From positions 1,846,001-1,910,000 of the forward strand of contig NZ_OY762614.1 in the NCBI RefSeq assembly GCF_963666145.1: a stretch of DNA of 64,000 bases, written 5' to 3'. The notes under the pieces were generated by a model. That model saw only the letters and a program-made list of their open reading frames with translations. It did not search any database and was not told the DNA's origin. The position numbers and the translations under genes are program-made. The stretch comes from an uncultured Desulfobacter sp. (GTDB lineage Bacteria; Desulfobacterota; Desulfobacteria; Desulfobacterales; Desulfobacteraceae). Shown here one piece after another: positions 51,315 through 58,758 of the stretch (its first letter is position 1; each line of letters starts with the position of its first letter).

Positions 51315-51689
51315 ATGGAAAACAATTTCACCATGGAAACCCATAAACAGGATAACGACCTTTATATTGATATGAAAGGCACCTTTGACGGGGCATCGGC
51401 GTTTGCCCTGATTCATGAAATCGGAGATGGGCTTCACGATGCAACGAACAGTATTCATGTGGAAACGAATGATATCTCAAAGGTTTATCCTTTCGGCAGA
51501 GCCATTCTGGCTCATAATATGCCGAAAAGATGCAGAAAGTGTGTATATTTTAGCGGTGCCATGGCGGATCAGATTGCCCCTGAGGGGTGCTGCACCATAA
51601 AAGACGGGAATTCTCAACGAACTTGCCGGCAGTGCACAGGAGATTGCGAAAACTGCTCATGCAAAAAAGCAAATCCACTCAAATCTTAA
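51315..51689 (+). CDS. Small protein: STAS-like domain with Cys-rich tail
   Basis: A 124-residue soluble protein with a strong ribosome-binding site (GGAAGGAGGTAATAA). Residues 1-70 (DLYIDMKGTFDGASAFALIHEI, then HVETNDISKVYPFGRAILAHNM) show the strand-helix pattern of STAS/anti-sigma-factor-antagonist domains. All nine cysteines are in the last 52 residues: C73, C76, C92, C93, C104, C107, C111, C114, C116, as CxxC pairs and a C-x2-C-x3-C-x2-C-x-C end. This could hold zinc or iron-sulfur clusters. I do not know a named family with this layout. It is divergent from the PchR-like AraC gene; a metal- or redox-linked regulatory role is inference. Confidence 0.7.
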   Translation: MENNFTMETHKQDNDLYIDMKGTFDGASAFALIHEIGDGLHDATNSIHVETNDISKVYPFGRAILAHNMPKRCRKCVYFSGAMADQIAPEGCCTIKDGNSQRTCRQCTGDCENCSCKKANPLKS

Positions 51690-51726
51690 ACGAACATATA
51701 TCCGGATAGGAAAACAGCGTTAAGTC

Positions 51727-52638
51727 TCAAAGCAACTCGGGCGGGAAAGCAACAACCTGGTCAATATCCGGTGCATCGCAAAACAGCATCACCAGGCGGT
51801 CCATGCCAAGGGCGATGCCCGCTGCGGGAGGCATCAGGGCAAGGTCGGATAAAAACTTTTCAGGCAGCGGCAGCTTTGTCTTACCGTGTCGAATGCGCAG
51901 TTCATTTTCCGCTTCAAACCGCTTTCTCTGAAGCTTGTGGTCGGTAAGTTCCGTGAATCCGTTGGCCAGTTCAATACCAGCCGCATACATCTCAAATCTT
52001 TGGGCCGTATCCGGTTTTTCAGGATGAATTGCGGCAAGACTGGCCATGGACAAAGGATAGTCATAGAGGAAACACGGCCGGGATGTGCCTAAATGGGGTT
52101 CAATGTCAAAACTGATAATCTCATCAAACTGCCCGGTATCAATGGCCTGCGCCAGAGAGAGATCAGAAAAATCTTCAAAGGCTTGGGCAACGGTCAGCCG
52201 CTGGAAAGTGCCGGCAAGGTCCAGGGTTCTGCCCTGGTAGTCCATACGGTCCGGGGTTCCCAGGCCCTGTGCAATATGCCTTAAAAGCCCCTGGCATTGG
52301 TCCATGAGATCGTCATAGGTCTGGTGGGCGGCATACCACTCAAGCAGTGTCAGTTCAGGCAAATGCCGCTGGCCGCGCTCACCCTGGCGAAAGCATTTGC
52401 AGATCTGAAAAATTTTGTCCGCACCCCGGGCCAAAAGCCGTTTCATACACTGCTCCGGGGAAGCTTGCAGATACGATTCCTGGGACGCCACCGGATCTAT
52501 ATGGGCTTCGGGGATGATCGAGGGGCACCGAACCGGGGTCTCCACCTCCATAAAGCCCATGGAACGGAAAAAATCCCTTGTCAACGCCATGACAAGGGAT
52601 CTTTTTTTTAAATTTTTCAGTAATTGTGAACTGTTCAT
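51727..52638 (-). CDS. epmA: EF-P lysine lysyltransferase EpmA (GenX/PoxA)
   Basis: A 303-residue class II lysyl-tRNA synthetase-like enzyme without an anticodon-binding domain. In E. coli it attaches beta-lysine to EF-P. Class II motifs: motif 1 FFRSMGFMEVETP (~residues 24-36), motif 2 FRQGERGQRHLPELTLLEWY (~93-112, EpmA has P-E-F-T-x-L-E-W-Y here), motif 3 GIALGMDRLVMLF near the end. The start ATG is at 52638. The partner enzymes EpmB and EF-P itself are not in the window; EfpL (6.2-6.8 kb), which has arginine at the modified position, would not be a substrate. It lies 18 bp after the HDAC-like gene on the same strand and may share its transcript. Confidence 0.92.
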   Translation of the reverse strand: MNSSQLLKNLKKRSLVMALTRDFFRSMGFMEVETPVRCPSIIPEAHIDPVASQESYLQASPEQCMKRLLARGADKIFQICKCFRQGERGQRHLPELTLLEWYAAHQTYDDLMDQCQGLLRHIAQGLGTPDRMDYQGRTLDLAGTFQRLTVAQAFEDFSDLSLAQAIDTGQFDEIISFDIEPHLGTSRPCFLYDYPLSMASLAAIHPEKPDTAQRFEMYAAGIELANGFTELTDHKLQRKRFEAENELRIRHGKTKLPLPEKFLSDLALMPPAAGIALGMDRLVMLFCDAPDIDQVVAFPPELL

Positions 52639-52656
52639 CTTAAGTGCGAATAAGAT

Positions 52657-53970
52657 CTATTGTTTTACCTCGTACAAATCCGTTGTCCGATCCTGGAGAT
52701 AGATGCGCTGGTATTTGGAAATATCTGCCTGATCATAGAATTGATAGCCCCGCTCCCGGCATGCGTTGCAGGCATTGATGGGGATATGAACGCCAAGGAC
52801 ATGATTTCCCGGCGTTGCCTTGGAATCCACCTCAAAACTGCCTCCGCAATCCCTGCATATCCGGATTTTTTCTTTCTGGCGCTCAAAAATATTGTCCGTA
52901 TCATAAAAAATTTCCCGGTGGCGGGTCATAATCTGTCCGGGTTCACCGGCGGCGTCTCTCATTTCATACCGCTGCCCCCAGTAGCGCATAATCTGGTCAC
53001 AAGTCTGTTTGATTTTATCCGTGGTGCTCACCGACTGTTTGAGCCTTTCCGGATCGTAATTGGGTTCCACCACACCGGAGTAATCAATGCCTGCCATGGC
53101 AAGGATAATCCCCAGATTAACATAGGGCAATGCACCTTCAATGGCATACCCCCCCTCAAGCACGGCAATGTCCGGTTTGAGCATGGAGGTCAGACGCGCA
53201 TACCCCTGGGCCGAAAAATTCATATTGGTCAACGGGTCTGTGTAGTGGTTGTCCTGACCGGCGGAATTGACCACAAGATCCGGTTTGAATTCCGCAATTA
53301 CCGGCAACACACAATTTTCAATCACATAGAGATACCCTTGGGTGGACGTACCCGGGGGGAGCGGAATATTCAAATTGGACCCCTTGGCATTGGGGCCGCC
53401 CAGTTCATTGGGAAAGCCTGTACCCGGATACATGGTCCGGCCGTCCTGGTGCAGGGAGATAAACAGGACATCAGGGTCATGCCAGAAAATATCGTTGGTG
53501 CCGTCCCCGTGGTGGCAGTCCGTATCAATGACGGCAATCCGCTTGACGTTGAACTGAGTACGAATATATTCCACCATGACCGCTTCGATGTTGATGTGGC
53601 AGAATCCCCGGCCGCCATGGGTCACCCGCATGGCATGGTGGCCCGGCGGTCTGACCAGGGCAAATCCGTTTTTCACCTCTTTTAACATCACGGCATCGGC
53701 AATGGCTTTGGCACCGCCTGCCGAGATCAAATGGGATTCGGTGGTTACGCTCTGTTCATCAGGCACACAGAAATGGGCCCGTTGTATATCCTGGGGCGTT
53801 ACAAGTTCCGGTTTGTACTCTATAATTTCAGGGACATCAAAAATGCCCTCTTCGGTAACCTGGTCCTGAGTATATAAAAGCCGCTCTTCTCGTTCAGGAT
53901 GGGTGGGGTCAATGGCCCAGTCAAATGCAGGAAAAAAGACCAGTCCGGTTTTATGCGGTGCGTTTAACAT
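52657..53970 (-). CDS. Histone deacetylase-superfamily amidohydrolase with C-terminal zinc ribbon
   Basis: A 437-residue protein. The N-terminal ~320 residues are a zinc-dependent HDAC/acetoin-utilisation (AcuC)-type domain: RPPGHHA with the catalytic histidine pair (~109-115), GFCHINIEAV, VIDTDCHHGDGTNDIF (zinc ligands D-x-H), SAGQDNHYTDPL (ligand D) and LEGGYAIE. Bacterial members deacetylate acetyl-lysine proteins or acetylpolyamines. The C-terminal ~70 residues carry CRDCGGSF and CNACRERGYQF, two CxxC pairs that should form a zinc ribbon; that extension is unusual for the family. It begins 11 bp after the hydantoinase-like gene, in the same operon. The substrate is unknown; a small-molecule amide is as likely as a protein. 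Confidence 0.87.
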   Translation of the reverse strand: MLNAPHKTGLVFFPAFDWAIDPTHPEREERLLYTQDQVTEEGIFDVPEIIEYKPELVTPQDIQRAHFCVPDEQSVTTESHLISAGGAKAIADAVMLKEVKNGFALVRPPGHHAMRVTHGGRGFCHINIEAVMVEYIRTQFNVKRIAVIDTDCHHGDGTNDIFWHDPDVLFISLHQDGRTMYPGTGFPNELGGPNAKGSNLNIPLPPGTSTQGYLYVIENCVLPVIAEFKPDLVVNSAGQDNHYTDPLTNMNFSAQGYARLTSMLKPDIAVLEGGYAIEGALPYVNLGIILAMAGIDYSGVVEPNYDPERLKQSVSTTDKIKQTCDQIMRYWGQRYEMRDAAGEPGQIMTRHREIFYDTDNIFERQKEKIRICRDCGGSFEVDSKATPGNHVLGVHIPINACNACRERGYQFYDQADISKYQRIYLQDRTTDLYEVKQ

Positions 53971-53981
53971 GGTATTTCCCC

Positions 53982-55676
53982 TTAGTTTTCCAGCGCATGC
54001 GGGTTAAGCATTGATTCATATCCATGTATCAGGCCAGGTTTAAGCTGAATTTTAGTCCGAAATATTTTTCCCTTGGGAGAAAAGTTGCGCACAATATTAA
54101 ACTCCTGAAACTCCACCACTTCCACCTCGTTGAGATTATCGGGATCAGCCCCGGCATTTTCGGCTTTGTCTTTTAGCAGGCTATAGGCGGTCTCCACCAG
54201 GTCCTCTTTGGAAAAGGATTTGGAAACAGGTTCGGCAAAATCCTCCTCGTGGGCGGTGACGACGCCCTGTTCCGTGTCGGCATTCACCGTGACCTCACAG
54301 GTCGTCCTGGCAAGGGCTGCGCCAATGGCGTTTGCCACCGACGCATAGGGGACCGCTATGGTCTCAAGCTGATACATCTCCTGAATTTTTTTGGCAAAAA
54401 ATCTGGCAGGGCCGCCCATGAGCAGAATGGTGTCCGGGCTGAACTTGTAACCCTCAAGGAAATCATGCACCGTATAAACGGGTTTGGAATTCAAGGTATC
54501 TATCATCTCAAAGGTTGTTTTCAAAATGATGTTGCAGCAAAGTTTAAATACGCTTTCCGCCGCGTCCTTTTCGTTTGTGCCCAGTTCATCGGCAATGGAT
54601 TTTATACCCTGCCGGGAGCGCTCCTGATCTCCGGTTTCCATGAGCCCCAAAACCACCAGGGCGTCCGTGGGCGTGGGAACAGATCCGCCAAAGGCCATGG
54701 ACGGCCCCACACGGTCAGGTCCCACAGTCAACATGCCCTTGTCATTGACCCGTAAGGCCGAATCGCCGCCGATACCTTTGGAAACCGTCCGCAAAGACCG
54801 AATCAGACTTCTATATCCCCCGCGCTGGATGCCCACGGGCTCAAGCAACGGCGTTTTATCCACCAAAAAGGCAATGTCCGTGGTGGTCCCGCCAATATCG
54901 AGAACGACGGCATCCTGACCTTCGGGGGCATAGGGAATGGCACCCATGATACTGGCGGCCGGCCCGGATAAAACCGTCTGGGCCGGAAAATCCATTGAGG
55001 CTTCCAATGTCATGGTGCCGCCGTCCGCTTTGAGGATCTGAATGGGTACGGTAAGTCCCATCTCCTCAAGGGATTGTTCAACGGCCTGGAAGAATTCCCT
55101 GTGCAAAGGATATACGGCTGCATTCATATAAGTGGTGGCGATGCGCCGGGGAAAATTCAAATTACCCGACACATGGTGCCCCAGAAAAATTTGTTTAAAC
55201 TGCTTGTTTAATATCCGCTTGATCAAAATTTCATGGGAAGGATTTCTGACACAAAATTTGCTGACAACGCCCACATATTCGATGCCTGCCTTTTTGAGCT
55301 TTTCACCCACATCCTGAATTTCCATCTCATTGATGTGCTCGATCTCCCGACCGCGATGGTTGATGGAGCCCCCCACGGCATAGTAGTGATCCCCGGTTCT
55401 AAAATTTTCAGGGTCCACGCCCGGCCCGGCTGAAACGATCATGCCCACCGGTGTTACCGTCTGCTGGACAATGGCGTTGGTGGTCAGGGTGGTGGAGATA
55501 ACCACCCGCTCAATGCATTTGGGATCGACGTCCTCAAGAATCGAAGTAAAACCTGAAAGAACGCTTTTAAACAAATTGTCCGGTTGGGTGGGCACCTTTA
55601 CATGTTTTTGAACACCCTTCTGGCTGAGAAAAACAACGTCTGTATGTGTGCCGCCGACATCTAATCCTAAAATCAT
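53982..55676 (-). CDS. Hydantoinase/oxoprolinase A-type ATPase domain protein
   Basis: A 564-residue protein of the HyuA/acetone carboxylase beta family. The N-terminal MILGLDVGGTHTDVVFLS is the phosphate-binding strand of the actin-like ATPase fold. Then IERVVISTTLTTNAIVQ, the metal-site-like SGPAASIMGAIPYA, VVLDIGGTTTDIAFLVD (second phosphate loop) and LLMGGPARFFAKKIQE (adenosine motif). HyuA subunits activate substrate C=O or C-N bonds by phosphorylation, normally with a HyuB partner. No HyuB is visible here; instead it pairs with the HDAC-like amidohydrolase downstream. Length (564) is short for fused HyuA proteins but fits the stand-alone group. It starts 5' of a gene on the opposite strand, so it leads its operon. 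Confidence 0.87.
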   Translation of the reverse strand: MILGLDVGGTHTDVVFLSQKGVQKHVKVPTQPDNLFKSVLSGFTSILEDVDPKCIERVVISTTLTTNAIVQQTVTPVGMIVSAGPGVDPENFRTGDHYYAVGGSINHRGREIEHINEMEIQDVGEKLKKAGIEYVGVVSKFCVRNPSHEILIKRILNKQFKQIFLGHHVSGNLNFPRRIATTYMNAAVYPLHREFFQAVEQSLEEMGLTVPIQILKADGGTMTLEASMDFPAQTVLSGPAASIMGAIPYAPEGQDAVVLDIGGTTTDIAFLVDKTPLLEPVGIQRGGYRSLIRSLRTVSKGIGGDSALRVNDKGMLTVGPDRVGPSMAFGGSVPTPTDALVVLGLMETGDQERSRQGIKSIADELGTNEKDAAESVFKLCCNIILKTTFEMIDTLNSKPVYTVHDFLEGYKFSPDTILLMGGPARFFAKKIQEMYQLETIAVPYASVANAIGAALARTTCEVTVNADTEQGVVTAHEEDFAEPVSKSFSKEDLVETAYSLLKDKAENAGADPDNLNEVEVVEFQEFNIVRNFSPKGKIFRTKIQLKPGLIHGYESMLNPHALEN

Positions 55677-55865
55677 GGCGTCTTCCTTGGCATAAAGATT
55701 TTGCGCCGAAATATACGGTATTCACGAAGCTTGTCAGAAATCGATTAGCTTGTCAATGAAGTTTTACCTCCTTGAAATATGAAATTATTTAATTTATCTT
55801 CCATAAACAATGTTCTGTTCTTTAAATATTTTTCAACTGTATTTTTCAATAAACAGGAGTGTATA

Positions 55866-56591
55866 TTGGCCGTTGTCGAATGGAAAAAACAAAATACGGT
55901 GGCAATCGTTTCGATGTGTAACGCTGCCAACACCATGAACAAAATTTTTGCCCGGGATTTCAACCGTTGCCTTGATCAGATTGAATCGGATACGCAGGTC
56001 AAATCCATGATCCTTACCGCTTTGGACGAAAAAAACTTTTCCCAGGGTGTTGACGTGGCGTGGGTCGGTGAAAAATTAGCCGGCAACCAACGGCAGGAGG
56101 TCATTGACTTCATGTACGGCATGAACGATGTGTTCAAGCGCCTGCTGCTTTCTCCCGTACCGGTAATCGCTGCCATAAACGGCCATGCCTTTGGCAATGG
56201 CGCCATTTTGGCGTGCGCCTGCGATTTCAGGTTCATGAGAAAAGACAAAGGATTCTTTTGTTTTCCCGAAGTGGACCTTGGCATTCTTTTTCTGCCCGGC
56301 ATGATCGCTTTGCTGCGCAAGGCGATCCCCGAACATTTGTTCAATCATATGCTGCTCTCCGGCCAACGGATGACCGCCGTGGATCTTGAGCACGCCCATG
56401 TAATAGTCAAGGCTTGCGAAAACCAGGAAGATATGATGAAAGAAGCCATGGCCTTTGCTGCAGGATTTGACAAACAGCGCGGTATTTTCCGGGAACTGAA
56501 AACCAGAGTTCACAAGGATGTGGTCCAAATCATGGATGAGCAGGACCCCGCATATATTGACACGCTCAATCTGTTTGTCACAAAGGACTAA
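55866..56591 (+). CDS. Enoyl-CoA hydratase/isomerase family protein
   Basis: A ~241-residue crotonase-fold protein. The oxyanion-hole segments are EKNFSQGVDVAWVG (first) and PVPVIAAINGHAFGNGAILACACDFRF (second, with the conserved A-I-N-G-x-A-x-G-G-G as AINGHAFGNGA). Then FCFPEVDLGI in place of the usual F-x-x-P-E-x-x-x-G. Of the two family glutamates the second is kept (PE), while the first position is N in GNGA, so it may be an isomerase or a non-hydratase member. The start is TTG at 55866: CAGGAG sits six bases upstream, and the longer frame back to 55779 does not look like the family. It is divergent from the hydantoinase gene, and no operon partner is evident. Confidence 0.85.
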   Translation: MAVVEWKKQNTVAIVSMCNAANTMNKIFARDFNRCLDQIESDTQVKSMILTALDEKNFSQGVDVAWVGEKLAGNQRQEVIDFMYGMNDVFKRLLLSPVPVIAAINGHAFGNGAILACACDFRFMRKDKGFFCFPEVDLGILFLPGMIALLRKAIPEHLFNHMLLSGQRMTAVDLEHAHVIVKACENQEDMMKEAMAFAAGFDKQRGIFRELKTRVHKDVVQIMDEQDPAYIDTLNLFVTKD

Positions 56592-56635
56592 CGGATCGTC
56601 TAAACAAAACCGGGGACTTTTCGTTCAATCACCAA

Positions 56636-57532
56636 TTAGGCCGCCACCTGGTCCTTTAGAAAGTGAATAAATTTTTCACATATCGGGGAGCGGGTTCTCT
56701 TCCGGGACAGGGTCAGATAAAAATTTCGGGACAGGTCAAGGTCTTTCACACTGAGGGCATGCAGCTGCCCCCTGGCCAGTTCCTCGGTCACGGCAATGGT
56801 TGAAAGGATGGAAATTCCTACATTATTGAGAATGCCCTGGATCACTGAAACCGAATTTCCCATGGTCACCGCAGGCTCAAGCCGGGACACGTCAACCCCT
56901 GCCTTTTCCATGCTGGTGATAACGGTTTTCCATGTGCCGGACCCCTGTTCCCTGGCAATAAACGGCTGGGACAACAAGGCCTTGCAGGAGACACTTTCCC
57001 GGCCTGCCCATTCATGGTCGGCGGGCACAACAAGCTTCATTTCATCTTCAACCAGCTTCTCCTGGGCAATGTCAGGATCATTGGTTTTTGCACCCACCAC
57101 ACCCAGTTCCAGTTCGCCGTCTTTGACGGCGCGGGTGATCTGGCCGGTATCCCCCACTGACATAAAAATGGAGACATCCGGAAAGACGGATTTAAATGAG
57201 CCCATGATTTTGGGCAGAATATACCCGGCCGGAATGGTTGACCCGCCGATGAGCAGCTGCCCTTTGGTATGCCCTAAAAAATCAAGCATGGCAGACTGGG
57301 TTTCCTGCTTGAGCGCCAGCATCCGTTTGGCATAGTCATAGAGAATTGCGCCGGCCCGGGTGGGTTCGGTCACCTTCCCCAACCTGTCCAGCAGGCGGCA
57401 TTGAAAATGTGCTTCCAATTCTTTTATGTGGGTGGACACAGTGGGCTGGGATAGATGAATCTGTTCTGATGCTCTGGAAAAACTTTTCTGCTCAACCACG
57501 GAAACAAAAATATGAAGCTGCCACAAGTCCAC
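56636..57532 (-). CDS. LysR-family transcriptional regulator
   Basis: A 298-residue DNA-binding regulator. The N-terminal winged helix-turn-helix reads MDLWQLHIFVSVVEQKSFSRASEQIHLSQPTVSTHIKELE, a standard LysR domain; residues ~90-298 form the ligand-binding domain (GQLLIGGSTIPAGYILPKIMGSF, VAGQGSGT-like REQGSGTWKTV). GTG start; AAGGA is nine bases upstream. The pattern is similar to LysR proteins annotated as linked to selenium metabolism in anaerobes, but nothing here confirms that. It is convergent with the enoyl-CoA hydratase gene. A palindromic TTACTTAGTAA at 57550-57560, just upstream of the ribosome-binding site, may be its own operator. Confidence 0.9.
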   Translation of the reverse strand: MDLWQLHIFVSVVEQKSFSRASEQIHLSQPTVSTHIKELEAHFQCRLLDRLGKVTEPTRAGAILYDYAKRMLALKQETQSAMLDFLGHTKGQLLIGGSTIPAGYILPKIMGSFKSVFPDVSIFMSVGDTGQITRAVKDGELELGVVGAKTNDPDIAQEKLVEDEMKLVVPADHEWAGRESVSCKALLSQPFIAREQGSGTWKTVITSMEKAGVDVSRLEPAVTMGNSVSVIQGILNNVGISILSTIAVTEELARGQLHALSVKDLDLSRNFYLTLSRKRTRSPICEKFIHFLKDQVAA

Positions 57533-57548
57533 GTTGATATATCCTTAT

Positions 57549-57560
57549 TACTTAGTAAAT
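57549..57560 (-). promoter_or_regulatory. Palindromic ATTACTTAGTAA box upstream of the LysR gene
   Basis: ATTACTTAGT at 57549-57558 within the 11-bp palindrome TTACTTAGTAA (57550-57560), about 17 bp before the LysR start codon. The same 10-mer occurs twice at 51.1 kb. It may be an autoregulatory site. Confidence 0.4.
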
Positions 57561-57646
57561 GTTTATTAGATTACGGCCTGAATTTTTTTACAAACGCGCA
57601 AAAAGTTAGACGCTAACGAATTTTATGGTGCAATTCTTTGATATTA

Positions 57647-58195
57647 CTAATAACGATCCTGCCATTTTTGACTCTGAACGAGCGCCTCAAATTTTTCTTT
57701 TACCCTGCGTTCCACAGGCCTGGGAACCATATCGGAAATGTCCCCGCCATACCTGGCGACCTCTTTAATGATCGACGAGGAGGTGAAGATCCAGCGTGAT
57801 CCTGTCATAAGAAATACCGATTGGACTTCTCTATTGAGTTTTCTGTTCATCAGCGCCATCTGAAATTCACTCTCAAAATCAGACAAAGCCCGCATTCCCC
57901 GGATAATGGCCACGGCATTTTTCATTCGGGCATATTCAACAAGAAGCCCGTCAAAAATTTCCACCTCGACCCTTGCAGAATCCAACTCGGCCGATGGATC
58001 GTCAAAACATTCCTTGATGATGGAAATACGCTCCTCGGGGGAAAACAACGGTGTTTTTTTAGACGAATTGTACAGCACCCCTACAATCACATGGTCAAAA
58101 ATCTCCTGGGCGCGCCTGATGACATCAAGATGTCCGTTTGTTAGGGGATCAAAGGAACCAGGGTAAATGGCAATTGTCCGTTTTCGGGTAATCAT
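57647..58195 (-). CDS. coaD: Pantetheine-phosphate adenylyltransferase (CoaD)
   Basis: A ~182-residue enzyme that transfers AMP from ATP to 4'-phosphopantetheine, the fourth step of coenzyme A synthesis. Nucleotidyltransferase motif T/H-x-G-H as FDPLTNGHLDVI (residues ~17-28). IIRGMRALSDFESEFQMALMNRKLN matches the conserved RGxRxxxDxExExxMAxxNRxL stretch. FTSSSIIKEVARYGGDIS is the second signature. The start is the ATG at 58195, which overlaps the rsmD stop as ATGA; AAGGA lies five bases before it. The usual rsmD-coaD pairing, with overlap, gives a firm identification. It ends the ntr-like/rsmD/coaD transcript. Confidence 0.97.
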   Translation of the reverse strand: MITRKRTIAIYPGSFDPLTNGHLDVIRRAQEIFDHVIVGVLYNSSKKTPLFSPEERISIIKECFDDPSAELDSARVEVEIFDGLLVEYARMKNAVAIIRGMRALSDFESEFQMALMNRKLNREVQSVFLMTGSRWIFTSSSIIKEVARYGGDISDMVPRPVERRVKEKFEALVQSQKWQDRY

Positions 58196-58758
58196 ACACA
58201 TCCTTGTCGTCTGTCGGATTTCCTCAAAAATCTAAGTGCTGTCCTTGAGTATTTTTTTTCCAGGTATTTGTCAAGGCTGTTTACCGGATAGTTAAAGCTT
58301 TCTTTGGCAGACTGTTCCACGATCACAATGGCGTCGGGTGCAAGAAGATCAAAAAAACCTGGTTTTCCAATCACCTGTTCGGGATACCCCTTATTGTAAG
58401 GTGGATCCATGAAAATCAAATCAAAGGGCTGATGAAATACAGGTAAGGCGGCGTTAATAATATCATGACGGATAATTCGGGCATGATCCGACATCCGGCA
58501 CAGTTCAACGTTGCGCTGAATCACATCACAGGAAGACTGGGCCGTGTCCAGGAACACAGCGGACTGGGCCCCGCGGCTCAAGGCCTCAAGCCCCAGGGCG
58601 CCGGTGCCGGCAAACATGTCGAGCACCCTTTTCCTTCGGATACCGGGGCCAAGTATATTAAACAAAGCTTCTCTAACCCGGTCCGAAGTGGGCCGGATAT
58701 CCTGTCCCTGAATCTGCACCAGTTTTCTGCCCCGGCAGGCCCCACTGATAATACGCAT
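58192..58758 (-). CDS. rsmD: 16S rRNA (guanine(966)-N2)-methyltransferase RsmD
   Basis: A 188-residue SAM-dependent methyltransferase that modifies G966 of 16S rRNA. The opening MRIISGACRGRKLV and PTSDRVREALFNILG are family-typical; VLDMFAGTGALGLEALSRGA is motif I for SAM binding; DLIFMDPPYNKGYPEQ contains the catalytic DPPY motif. Its first codon overlaps the stop of the NtrX-like regulator (TGATG) and its stop overlaps coaD (ATGA), so three genes are translationally coupled. Length matches the family. Confidence 0.96.
   Translation of the reverse strand: MRIISGACRGRKLVQIQGQDIRPTSDRVREALFNILGPGIRRKRVLDMFAGTGALGLEALSRGAQSAVFLDTAQSSCDVIQRNVELCRMSDHARIIRHDIINAALPVFHQPFDLIFMDPPYNKGYPEQVIGKPGFFDLLAPDAIVIVEQSAKESFNYPVNSLDKYLEKKYSRTALRFLRKSDRRQGCV

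Noticed and set aside
52660..53685. 341-codon frame on the plus strand opposite the HDAC-like gene
   Set aside because: The minus-strand frame has all the HDAC metal-binding motifs; this frame is an antisense shadow with no recognisable domain.
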